Source: Archilochus colubris (lineage: Eukaryota; Chordata; Aves; Apodiformes; Trochilidae). Taken from it: a stretch of 64,000 nucleotides of DNA. Location of the stretch: NCBI GenBank assembly GCA_023079485.1, contig CM041084.1:69225709-69289708 (forward strand), in the 5' to 3' direction. The translations under genes were made by a program, and so were the position numbers. Positions 24,801-35,500 of the stretch are shown in pieces (position 1 is the first letter of the stretch; every line of letters begins with the position of its first letter). The notes beneath the pieces were generated by a model. The model searched no databases. It worked only from the letters and a program-made list of their open reading frames with translations, and had not been told where the DNA came from.

Positions 24801-26001
24801 AAGTACATTTTGCTAAAAATTTAAGGGTTACTTACAGAAAGAAACTCAAATGTCTTTTCTCCATAAAGGCGGTTAGCAGTCCTCAGTATATATTGGGTAT
24901 TTTGAGCATTAATTTCAGAGAGAAGTGATGGATACTCATTGTGAGCATCTTCAGCTTTCTTCAGAGAAAGCACCTGGAGAAAGAAACATCCTCAGCAGGG
25001 GCCATGCCTTCCATAAACACTTCCTTCAGCTCCATTTTGGGTTTTTTAGTGACTTAGTTCAACAGCTGCGACTTCAAACCAAACAAGTTTTTATCACACC
25101 TCTGAGCTGAAGCTTGTCATGCAACCCAACTACAGTGCACTCAGCCAAATGTTGTACAAACCCTACATTAGGGTACAGAAGAGTCAGCAGCACTGAGTTT
25201 CCTTCATTAAAGCCAAGCATTAGAGGATCACAGAACAGCTGATGCTGGGAAGGAGCTCTGGAGACTGCCTGGTACAATCCCCCTGCTCAAGCATAGACAT
25301 TTACAGCTTGTAATCCAGGACTAAGTCTACATGGATTCTTTAGTATCTCCAAATATGACAGTAATAGAATATAGCTTCAGAGAAACTTTTATGGATTTCA
25401 ATGAAAAAATACATGTGCTCCTCTTTCACTTTGCAACAAAGAGGAAAACAATAATAAAATTACTGCTTCTGCATTTAGTATTGTAAACTGCACATGTAAA
25501 AGATATGCCAGATAGCATTTGCCACCTGAGCAAGTTTTAAAAATTAAACCGAGGTGCAGCTACCATTTTGATATGTAAATAGGTTGCTTTGGTTTGTTTT
25601 GTTTTTTTCTCTTGGCCTGGTTACATTTTCAGAACATGTACAGCCGTTTGGATGAAGTCCACAGAAAACATAATATTTTATGTAGCTAGGGATTCATCAA
25701 ACCTACAAAAAACCCTAGGTACCTCTTCATGACATAATGAAAGAAGATTTCAGTCTCAAGAAAACCCCCAAAACAATACAATTTGTTGCCAATATGGTCC
25801 TAACGTAAACACACCAGGTTTCCTTAGACATACCTTTGCTATCTGGGCTTTGGTGCTACCTTTTGAACCCAGCAAAATCATGGACAAAGCAGAAGAAATA
25901 CTGAAGGGAGAAAAGAATACATTCTGCTTGCTTTTGTTCTCACACAGCTTTCTTAAAAGGTCAAGTGCAAAAGTGGTATTTGCTGCACAGACACTATCCA
26001 T
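21863..26001 (-). CDS. SERPINB6: SERPINB6 copy A, P1 = Glu, complete
   Basis: Clade B serpin, nucleocytoplasmic. Coding exons on the minus strand: 26001-25834, 24973-24836, 24183-24066, 23817-23675, 23344-23177 and 22267-21863 (TGA). They give 379 residues; human SERPINB6 has 376. Every border is GT/AG. The hallmark segments agree with SERPINB6: [86 protein letters not shown]. The hinge is fully inhibitory. With Gly as P15, the loop reads M-M-L-E|C-A-M-F, so P1 is Glu (codon GAA), not the Arg of mammalian SERPINB6 and of copy B. Glu-Cys at P1-P1' resembles human SERPINB9, the granzyme B inhibitor. The other protein differences from copy B are Ser/Asn, His/Gln, Gln/Pro, Phe/Ile and Leu/Val. 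The reading frame is intact. The non-coding exon 1 probably ends at 27083. Confidence 0.94.
25222..25300 (-). mobile_element. Short CR1 remnant (copy A)
   Basis: AGAGGATCACAGAACAGCTG followed by GGAAGGAGCTCTGGAGACTG resembles the CR1 3' end on the minus strand. It is present at the same place in copy B (35893-35972), so it predates the duplication. Confidence 0.5.
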
Positions 26002-27082
26002 GGTTTACAGCCTGCAAGATAAAACACAAAACAAGAACGGATCAGATTTAAATAAAAACTGACACATTATTGCTGCTTTTTATATTTCCAAGCATGAACT
26101 ATGTTGCAAGTGTCATAATTAGGTTTGAAAATTATCAGCTCACTGGAACACTCATTTGGTGAAATAAGTACCTTAAATCCCACACCAGGCCCTTGAGTTA
26201 TTTTAGGAATTTATTGTGTGCTTTCTATAGCAATCTCAAACTTGTAACAGACAGCAATTCTCACCAGTATCACTCGACTCTTCACTAGGTAAATAATTCT
26301 GCATCTTTTTCATATCAGAATACAGGATATTATTTTTTTAGAACTTCTTAAACAAAGTCTCTTTTGACGTCAAAATTTTTTGCCTTTACAGGAAAACAAA
26401 AGAAAAAAACTTAGGCAGCAGATTTATAAAGTCTTACCTTCTCTAAGTCTGTATATCCTCAGGATAACCTTCAGCTTAGCTGTAATAAATAATAGGATGT
26501 TAACTACAGAGAAGTATCACCAGACATCAGAAGATACCAGTTGTTAGGAAAGGTTTCTGAGCTTTAGTCTTAAGGCAGTGCCTAATTTTTATACAGTGCT
26601 ACACAATACAAAACCAACACCCATTTCGTATCGCTAACCCACTATCAAACAAATAGGCGGAAAAACCAAGTTTCTGCATGCATGATTTTCCGCCTAAAAA
26701 AATTTCTTAGGACAGGGAGGAGCCGCAAAAATATGACACTCTCCCCTGCTAAGGGTTTGGCATTCAGCAGGGCGAAAGCTGAGAAAAAGAGCTAAGAGAC
26801 CCTGTCCCGGCCCCGCACTGGGCTTGGCACCGTGGGACATGTCGGAACTCAGCATTTCTCCTGTGCCCCGTCACCATACGCACAGCTCCCGACACACTGC
26901 TGATGCTCCAGCTGACAAGAGGCAGAAATCACGTCACGATAAAAAGGAAAATAAGAATAAAACCCGCGCCATTCTTAAAAAAAATAAACTGAAAAGTCGC
27001 ACACAAAAGGAAAACCCACAAACGCACGCTTTCTGTAGAAAACGACAATTGCAGCATAACAGAGCCACATCCTCGCACTCAC

Positions 27083-27187
27083 CCAGCCGGGTCCTGTCCT
27101 ACCGGGGCCCTTCCCTTTCCCCGGAAGCATCACCGCATTGCTGGCCTGACAGAAAGGGCGGGAGCTCGGCCCCTCCTCAGCCGTGCT
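27083..27187 (-). promoter_or_regulatory. SERPINB6: SERPINB6 copy A exon 1 and truncated promoter
   Basis: GC-rich stretch ending on the minus strand in a strong donor, GGCTGG|GTGAGTGCGAGG (last exonic base 27083), identical in position to copy B (39245). It would splice to TTGCAG|GCTGTAAACC before the ATG. At 27187 the match to the copy B island stops abruptly and jumps to sequence matching 40041 onward, so about 680 bp of upstream promoter flank is missing. Confidence 0.55.
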
Positions 27188-27453
27188 AGGAAGGGATAAA
27201 AGTGCCGTATCACATAGGGGCTGGGGGACAGAGATCCTCCTGGCGGGCTGGTGTGAATGGACTGCAAGGCATTGTGCACTCCCTGCTGCTGTGGCTGGAT
27301 CTCTGAGGTGGGAGAGAAACATAGGAGGAGCTGTGCTTCAGGCCTTGGGATACGTGGTCTGCTGGAGAAAGGATTGCAGCAGGAGTTTCAGGTTTTGGTG
27401 TTTGCATTTGGGCTGACAAGTGCCTCCTGCTCTGCAGGGTAAGGAGTCACTGA

Positions 27454-28702
27454 CTAGGGTGAGCAGAACCTGCCAAAGAAGAGGATGGTTTGTGATTTGT
27501 TGTGTTTGATGAAGAAGAGGAAAGGGTGGTCAGCTTTAAAAGTCATTGTTGGTACTTTTGACCTCAGCATCAGGACACCTGTGGCAGCAGCTGCCTCAGT
27601 ACCTTCTTCATTGACCTCCACAAAAGCTTTGTGAATAACTTTTGAGATGAAAAGCTTCTTCTTAGCTGACATCCCAGTGAAATCAGCCTGAACAGGGTCA
27701 AAAGCATTTTGTATCCCCATGCTGCTCAAAGAGGATTGCAGGTCATAATTCTCCTCCAGCTTCCACTTGGGCAGGTACAGTTGCACTTCAGCTTTCATCA
27801 TGCTGTCTGATTCGGTCCATTCAGCCAGTTTCTCATAAGTCAGCTCTCTTTCAACCTGCAATGAGTGAGATCAGGCTGTCAGTGGCTTACACTCTGTTTC
27901 CTTAAAGTTGGTAAGCTAACAGCCTGAAGTGTTAGAGTAGTTCATTTAATTTCTTTTCTGGTGTGAGGAGTTTTTTGCAATGTGTGATTCGTAATAGAAT
28001 CAGTAGCCACTTGCTCTGTGTGTATATGGATGACTTTTCTCTTAGTAGTGGTAAATAAGTGGAATGCATGGGACCTCAGTTAAAAATAAAAAGATGTTTG
28101 CCTTAACCTGTTCAGAATCTGAAACTAATGCTGTCTTGGTCACGAGTGGCTGCTCATACCTGCTGGATGAGGGTATTCCACACCTAGTTTATGAAATCTC
28201 ATCAAGTACCAGGTGCAAATCCAGACTGCAAATGACATAAAAATGCATTCATACAGCCCTCCAAGGATAACTGTTGGACATGGAGATTCAGGTTTTGTCT
28301 TTGCTCTCATTGTCCCATTCTGTCAATAGAAAAGAGAACACCAAATAGGCTGAAAGTGGGCATACTTTTTAGGTGTATACCTAAGTAAAATACTATGTTT
28401 TCAATGGTATCATATACCCTGAATCCTAAACTGAGAAATTGTGGTTCATGGAACTCTAAAATGATTTTGAAGCTCATTCTTCCTCACTCAGTTCATCTCA
28501 TAGTATGTATGATACAACAGTAGGTCAGTTTTACCAGCTCCAGACCAGTAGCGTTATCACTGATGTCATCTGGTAGGAGAATGAACATGCTGAGGTCATT
28601 TTCTACATATGGCAGTTCAATGATTTTGCATTTCATGGTTGTTTCATGAAGTATCAGAAATGTATCTCTCAGAATCATCATCTGTAGTGGTGCAGTCTTG
28701 GT
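27454..28702 (-). pseudogene. MENT-like serpin, 3' fragment (last two exons only)
   Basis: Two exons in copy A match the end of the complete MENT-like gene: 28702-28535 (168 nt) and 27855-27454 (402 nt, TAG). The last exon differs from the complete gene's by only two residues (Leu/Met after VERE, Gln/Arg in DPVxADF) and keeps the whole reactive loop and C-terminus. The preceding exon has five amino-acid changes in 56 codons. There are no exons for the first 218 residues: upstream lies the duplication joint near 30080 and then an orphan SERPINB1 exon 2. The 3' UTR is cut short by the deletion at 27187, and no AATAAA is visible between the stop codon and SERPINB6 copy A exon 1. A truncated serpin lacking most of the fold cannot inhibit; treat as a partial-duplication pseudogene unless chimeric transcripts are shown. 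Confidence 0.88.
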
Positions 28703-29009
28703 CTCTGAAGAAAAGTCGGACAAGGTGTTACTTGATTTCTTTAAATGCATAATAAAGATTACTCACTTCATTGATAAGATATCTCAGCAGCATTTTCATA
28801 CTCAGTACCCTTTCCAATACTGGTTGTCTACTTTGCCTCTAAATGATATTTTCTGGGACCTGCTTGCCTTTTCCTCTTCCCCAAACTGTAAAGGACAAGA
28901 TTACTAAATTAAATTGGATTATTCAATAGTCTTTTGAACTTCCATGCTATATTATGTTTACAGAGTTTACATCTGCTACCTTTGCAGGTATTTGCAGGAT
29001 TTCTCCTTT

Positions 29010-29940
29010 GAGGAGACATCAGAAGCTGTCTCCATGTCAAGCAGAGCCAGTTCCATCCAGCTCCAAGACAGACCCACCCCTGACCAAAGCTGAGCCTCTA
29101 CAAAGAGTTAGTGTGCAGTTATGGGGGAAGGAAGGGGAGGAGGTGGTCCAGGAGCTGGAGCAGAGATTCCTGTGGTGAAGACCATGATGGTGCAGTCCTC
29201 CACCCTGCAGCAGCCTGTGAAGATCTGCATGCTGGAACACATGGATGTGTCCTGCAGGATGCCCCAGCCCATGGATGTGCCCACGCTAGAGCATGCTTCT
29301 GGCAGGACTGGTGGCTCTCTGAAGAGGAGCCCACTCAGGAGCAGGTTTACAGGCAGGGGTTTTGATCCCATAGGGAACCACCACTATAGCAATCCATTCC
29401 TGAAGGACTGCTCTCCCTGGTAAAGAGCACCCTGGAGCAGTTCTTGAAGAACTGCAGCCCAAGGGAAGGAACCACATTTGATGTGAGAAGGACCGTGTCC
29501 CATGGGTTGGACCCCACACCAGAACAGAGGAAGAGTGTGTGGAGGAAGGAGCTGCAAAGACAGATTTGACCACAACCCCCATTCCTTGTTCCCCTGCTCT
29601 GCTATGGGTGAGTTGGGAGTGAAGTTTCCTTCTTCCTCTGCTATGGGTGAGTTGGGAGTGAAGCTAAGCCTGGGAAGAAGGGAGGAATGGAGGGATGGTG
29701 TTTTATATTTGGTAATATTTCTCATTATCCTACTCTGACTAATTGGCAGTAAACTAAATTAATTTCCATGAGTTGAGTCTGTTTTGCCTGTATTGGGAAT
29801 TGGTAAATGATCTCCCTGTACTTCTCTCAATCTATAATCATTTTGTTATCTTTTTCTCCTCATCTTGCTGAGAAAGGGGCATGATGGAGTGGCTTGGTGG
29901 GCATCTGCCAGCCACTGCCATGTACCAGGTCAGATCCTAA
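29010..29940 (+). mobile_element. Avian ERVL-type LTR remnant (copy A)
   Basis: The segment runs CCAGCTCCAAGACAGACCCA, then CTGCTATGGGTGAGTTGGGA, then TTGAGTCTGTTTTGCCTGTA, and ends with a GGTGGGCATCTGCCAGCCA-like stretch. This succession matches the LTR of a widespread avian endogenous retrovirus group as I remember it. No internal viral genes are seen, so it is best read as a solo LTR. It is present in both duplication copies. Copy A has an extra internal 37-bp duplication near 29604-29663. The open frames inside it are not credible genes. Confidence 0.62.
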
Positions 29941-30077
29941 TGCTGCATATGCAGTGTAGCAGGTTTTGGATTCACAATCATGCCATTGATGCAATCACTT
30001 CATATTGGCTGGTGTACTAATGTGTTTGTGATTATAATCTCTGTCAATCAAGATTTATGCTTCCACTGACAACTGAT

Positions 30078-30083
30078 CTATAT
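30078..30083. other. Tandem duplication junction
   Basis: Sequence up to CAACTGAT (30077) continues the intron of the MENT-like gene as at 43278. From about 30084 it matches the region upstream of SERPINB1 exon 2 as at 18096. A few bases between belong to neither side, and there is no long homology at the joint. Confidence 0.85.
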
Positions 30084-30424
30084 GAATAACCTTGTTATTA
30101 CAAAGCAGCGTTTTGACAAAATGTCTCAATGGAAACTACTGCTGGAAACTCCGGTCAATGTAAGTGGAAACTGGTCAATCAATTACATTTGTTTCCTGCT
30201 TCAAGAACCAACAAGTGAAGTAAGGTGAGAAAGTCACAGGAAATACGGAAAGAGGGTTCTCGAAAAGGGCAGCCAGGAGGCAAGAACAGAATAGAACAGG
30301 AGGAAGACTCAAGGAGCACAATAAAAATATGACCCTCCTTTCATTTTCCTTCCTCTAAAACAACAATTTTTAATGTGCATAAAATGTAAAACAAAAGAGA
30401 ATGGGTTTGGTTTGTTTTACTAAC

Positions 30425-30592
30425 GTTCACCACCTGGGCCTCTGTATTACCTCTGGCCCCTAAAAGGACCATGGCCAGAGCAGCACAGACACTGACAGGA
30501 GAGAAGAAAATGTTTCCTGTTGGGCTGGTCTCATGAAACCTTTGGAAGAGATCAAGTGCGAACCTGCTGTTTGCATTACAGAGGCTCTCCAT
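30425..30592 (-). pseudogene. SERPINB1: Orphan SERPINB1 exon 2
   Basis: A 168-nt exon encoding 56 residues from ATG ([19 protein letters not shown]...) with an intact donor AAC|GTTAGT. It duplicates 18608-18441 with a handful of amino-acid changes. No other SERPINB1 exons follow on the minus strand; the next serpin exons downstream are the two last exons of the truncated MENT-like gene. The region matching the SERPINB1 promoter island is deleted. By itself it cannot make a serpin. Confidence 0.9.
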
Positions 30593-31831
30593 GGTTATAG
30601 CTGAAATATAAAGCAGTCAGTAAGGACAACAGGAAATATTTTTCAAAAACCTAACCTAACCTTATGTGACTCACCAGATAATCTGGTTGCAACTGGGTAC
30701 AGAAACAATAAGAATTCCATTGTCACTCTGTCTTCAATTAAAAAAAAAAATTCACATTGAAAAAGACTATTTTTTCCATAGACATTGTATATTCCTACCT
30801 TTCATTTCACACTAACTTCAAAGACATTCCTTTAAAGAAGTCCTTGCCTTCTACCCTGATATGGGCAGTATGCATGCTGGCAGGATTACAACTTAAAGTT
30901 TTTGCATCTCACAGACCCAGCACACACTAGAGAGCTCACTTACGCAGCTTCCCCCTCAACTCTTCTACCCAAATCCTGCACAGAAAACATCCACTGCTCA
31001 AGGAGATACAGACACCAGACGTTGTCCAGTGGCTGGTGGTCACAGGGGGCACCCAGGCTAACACACCTCTGTCCTCCCCTCCAGCTGCACTATATGCACC
31101 CAACACTTCTCTTTATTGTTTTAAAAGAAAAGGAACACAAAGGAGGATTTCACCTTTGGATTAACCCCATGGTTTTTATCCACCCACCCTCCATCTGGAG
31201 GCCCAGAACACTCCCCCCACATCCTGCCCCTTCTAGCTTTAGGGTTCAGAACCACCTTCAGCTGGAGTTCAAAGCAAATAAATTGTTCGGTGAGTCTCCC
31301 CTTCCCCCTCTAGGTGATGCTTGTATTGTCTCCAGGTGAGTGAGTGTGCACTGCATGAAGCACAGGGCAATCCAGCACCAGCTGTGCACACAACAACAGG
31401 TAGCCTTGGAGTCCTACCCAGAGAAAAAACAAAGAAAAAACTAAAGAACACTTAGCTTCCTTTGCTATAGAGGTTCTTTGCTGCAAGTCCTTGCATGGCC
31501 AGCCCCTAAACTTCCCTCCAGCCCCAGTCAGCACCTCCAGTTTGCAGTTTCAGAAAAGCCAATTGTTAATGTATTATGAACAAGCTGCACTGAGTGTACT
31601 CTTACCAAGGAATAATTCTCTTCTTCATTTTACAGGTTAAAAAATTGCATAATTTATGGTTGAACACAAGAGGAAGTCTTAGAGCATTTAGAATCATTTT
31701 ATTATTTCAGGTACAGAAGCAGCAAACCAAGTCACTTTATTAGGATAGCTACTCAGCTATGTCTTTGGTATTAACCACACCATTTCAGAAACTATCAATT
31801 GGAAAAATACATAATAGAAAAAAATAAAAGC

Positions 31832-32539
31832 TTTATTTTCATTTAAATATTGCATAGGCACCATATGCTTTCTCATTACACCCCTTGTTAAAGGACTAAT
31901 AAACTAGGTGACAGGTAACAAACCCAGGTGTCCTCTGGTGAAAAAAAGAATCATCACCACTCGAATACCCTCTAAAGTCACTGGTACTAAGCCATACTTT
32001 CATTACCAATCTTGTCCAAGTGCTGGTGCAGTTATCCAAGAAAACCTCTCCAGTCAGGATGCTTAGCAAGACTTGGAACAGGCTGCCAAATACTCCTTCC
32101 ATCTCTCAGGAATGTATTAAGGCATTAAATGAGTGAGTCAGGGGAAAAAAACCAAAGGTAGGTTGGGGGGAAAAGGAACAGGGGGAAGGAAATAAAGATG
32201 TGCTCCAGCCTCACCAGGAAAAGAATTAACTTCTTCCTTTCCAGTGAGATGTTATCCAATCTGCTTCTTGGTGGCTACAAAAAGGGAAGTGCAATAATAT
32301 TCCTTGTGTTAGCGAGAAGCTTGAGGCTTCTGCACTGTAGGCACACAGGGCAAGAGTGTTGCTGTAAACAGCAGTTGCTGCCTATGTCCAAGTGGCTGTG
32401 TTATTTTATTCAAGCCCTGGATGAAGACCACAGAAGTGGACTCAGGCACAGTTAAGAGAGACAGTGCAAAAGGAGTAGCCCTATTCTAAAGAAAATCAAT
32501 GTTGCTGCATTGGCAGCTCTACTGCCAAACATCTCCTCT
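31832..32539 (-). other. SERPINB6: SERPINB6 copy B 3' UTR with poly(A) signal
   Basis: Minus-strand AATAAA at 31837-31832, aligned with the one in copy A. The intervening sequence is nearly identical between the copies. Confidence 0.6.
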
Positions 32540-35500
32540 TCAGGGAGAGCAGTACCTGCCACAGAACACAATGCTGGAAGTTTTGTTGTGCCGGATGAAG
32601 AAGAGGAAGGGATGATCAGCAGTGAACTCTGGAACAATCATTGCACAGCGCAACATCATCACTGCTGCTGTGGCAGCTGCTGCTTCAGTGCCTTCTTCAT
32701 TGACTTCCACAAAGGACTTGTGAACTACTTCAGAGAGCCACAGCTCATTGCCAGCTGACATTCCTGAGAAGTCGGCCTTCTGAGAGTCAAAAGCATCAGG
32801 CATTCCCATGCTGCTCAGGAGGGGTTTCAAATCATAGTTTTCTTCCAGTTTAAATCTGGGTAAAGACACCTTCACCTCTGTAAGGTCCATCATTTCAGGA
32901 TTGATCCAATCCATCAGCTTGTCATACGTCAGTTCTCTTTGCAGCTAAAGACAAAAATCCAGTTAGAGAATGAGAATAGTGTGTGAATTTTATTTACACA
33001 GCTGAAAAGTGGTGAGTGCTGTGGTTTCTTACATGGTGCAGAACAGGCATCTTTTTTCCCAGGTTGAGAAAAGTTAAGCCAAAATTACATGTTGTGCTTC
33101 TGATTAGAGATTACAGCCCCAGCTGAGATCAATACCATGTGCTTTTTGGTAGATAAGCGTAAGGACCAGTCCCTTCCATAGAAAGTCTACTTCTATAAAG
33201 CCTGCTACATTGGGATGTTTTACATTTTTACAAATGAGAAGTTAAGACACAGAAGAACAGATTACAAATGCCCAAGGGAACTGAACCCAGCTCATCTGTG
33301 TCTTAACCAAGGGTTCCTCCTTCAGTTTCACAGGCTGAAGAAAACCTCTTCTCACTATGCCCTGTGCAGTCAGTGTGAGAAAGCCTATCAATAGAATACC
33401 TTGTCCAGAGCACACAAAAAGTATTTCCTATCTCCACAACAGAAGAGATGCTACACTTCCCTGTCAGTCTGTTTCCAGGTGATGGGCCAATCTGCCAGCT
33501 GCTCAGAACGGAAAATCTTTGGGACAAGATACAGGACTTCATAAGAGCTCTCCCAAATCCCCTCTCACCATATATGATGCCCACCATACTGTGCTTTCAC
33601 CACAATCACAGCTGCTGCCAAGGAAAGTCAGGTTTTCCTTCAGAGCCTCAGGCTAAGGAGGCAGCACACAGCTTGACCAGCAGGGATACAAGGCATGCCA
33701 ACCATTCTGGGGGCAGAGAGGTGGTTGCTTTATTGGTGATTGAGCAGCAATGACAAAAACTTTGGAACTGAACCACAGCTTGATGCAGTCCCAAACTCTC
33801 TTCCCTGGAAGCATACAAACTGTCCTTACATTTAGCTCAACAACTTACACTTTCCAAGCCTGTGGAATCATCCTGGATTGCATCAGGGAGCAAGATGATC
33901 ATGCTGAGTTCATTACCAACATAAGGGAGCTCAAGGATTTTTGTCTGGAAGTCCCCAATATAGGTCATGTTGAATTTATCCTTCTTGAACATCATCTGCA
34001 CAGGTTTGGTCTCTTTCTAAAAATAAGATGTCAACAGTTAGTACTGAGCTAGGATGCTGGTCTCAAAATACAAAGCAGATACCCAGTTACTGAGGGCTTT
34101 TTAGAATTTGACTACAGAGAACTAAACATACAACAGACCACTGCTCCACCACAGTCTTTTAGAAAGCAAGAGGTAAGTAAGGACCCCTGAGGTCACAAAG
34201 AAAGTGTTCCTAATAAGAGGAGAGGGTATAAGATATTTCATAGAACCTACCCAACATCACTTCACTTGAATGATACTTTTTTCTTCAGAGTTAAATGTAT
34301 TCACTTCAGCATGCAACTGTATCATCAGCATCTTACCTTGTTGATTTTAAAAGGCCTTTCTGTTGTTCTCTCTTTGTCAAATTGGTTTTCCCACTTGCCC
34401 TTGAAATAGATGGCATTCACCAACACAAGTCTGGTCAGAGAATTGATAATCCCCTCCACCAACAGATTCTGAATTTTACCTTTAAGAGACATAGGAAAAA
34501 ATCCAAAACCAAGCCAAGAGATTTTTGACAGTCTGACATGCATCAAATTATTATCTAATCTAATATTTACTCTGTAATGAATACACAATAGATTAGAGAA
34601 TTAGGTACCAAACAGAACAAGAGAACAAGGTTTGATTTGTTTGTTTGTTTTTTAATTAACAATGTTATACCTTGAAACAGCCTTGGTCAAGCCCTGGCTC
34701 CCATTAAGTACAAAAGAGAATTCTGCAAAGCACTCACCTTCAGTTCTTTCCTCTACCCAGCCATTGATTTGTTTTCTGGAATCCTCTGGAGCATTGATGA
34801 AGTCAGTCTGTTCTAGTCCGGCCTGGTAGATCTTCTGACTCGACTCTATAAATGACTAAGATGGACATCCCAAACAGCTTTTCAGACACACTTGTTACTC
34901 TCATTCACCCACAGATAAATCTCTAATGCACCAGGAAAATCCACCTGCTTTCTTCCCCCACCTTCATACTGAGCTAATTAAGTTTTGCCTGACCCATTCC
35001 CATCAGGTTTTAAACTGCCTATTTATATTACGAATTGTATGGTAAGTCAAATGGCTTGCTTAGTATGCTAGGAAGTTCTACATAATAAGAGTAATGACAT
35101 GGTTATTTTGGGTTGTTGGTTTTTTTTTTCTTCAATGAGAACATACATTTTTGTAATCTTCATTCCATATAAATTTCATTCTTAAACTTTCCAGACCAAT
35201 AGAAAACTTTATATTCAAATGGAAACTGGTTTTTCTTAGATAGACAAATATATTACTGGACCATGGAAGCCTGAAGGTTTAGTCTGATGGATTTAATAGT
35301 GCTTAGCCTGTGATCTGAATGTACAACTGGTGCAATCTCAAAGGAGCTCCTCCAGAAAATTCAAACAGGCTTTGGCACAATCTATCACATTGGTTATAGG
35401 TAGGTATCAGCCTACACCATTTGGAAAGTAAAGCCCAAAGCCTACCTTTGGCTTCAGAAGGAAATAGCTAGCAAGTACATTTTGCTAAAAATTTAAGGGT

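Larger units (their letters stand above)
18096..30077. repeat. Segmental duplication, copy A
   Basis: This 12-kb segment is repeated in the same orientation at 30084-43278. It carries SERPINB1 exon 2 and its upstream region, all of SERPINB6 copy A, and the last two exons of the MENT-like serpin. The left edge is set by the first shared sequence (ATAACCTTG at 18097 and 30086). The right edge is set by the last shared sequence (CAACTGAT, ending at 30077 and 43278). Relative to copy B it lacks about 1.2 kb matching 37636-38845, about 0.68 kb matching 39364-40040, and smaller pieces. Confidence 0.93.

Noticed and set aside
21863..26001. Calling copy A a true SERPINB9 orthologue because of P1 Glu
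   Set aside because: The rest of the protein, the exon sequence and the flanks are nearly identical to SERPINB6 copy B, so the resemblance is confined to the reactive centre.
27454..28702. Possibility that the copy A MENT-like exons are a complete short gene
   Set aside because: The exons for the M-loop and the first five serpin blocks are absent up to the duplication junction; a working serpin cannot be built from two exons.
29121..29423. 100-codon open frame conserved exactly in both duplication copies (also 42361-42663)
   Set aside because: It lies in an LTR-like repeat, other frames on both strands are equally open and equally identical, and no domain is recognisable. The identity is explained by duplication or conversion.
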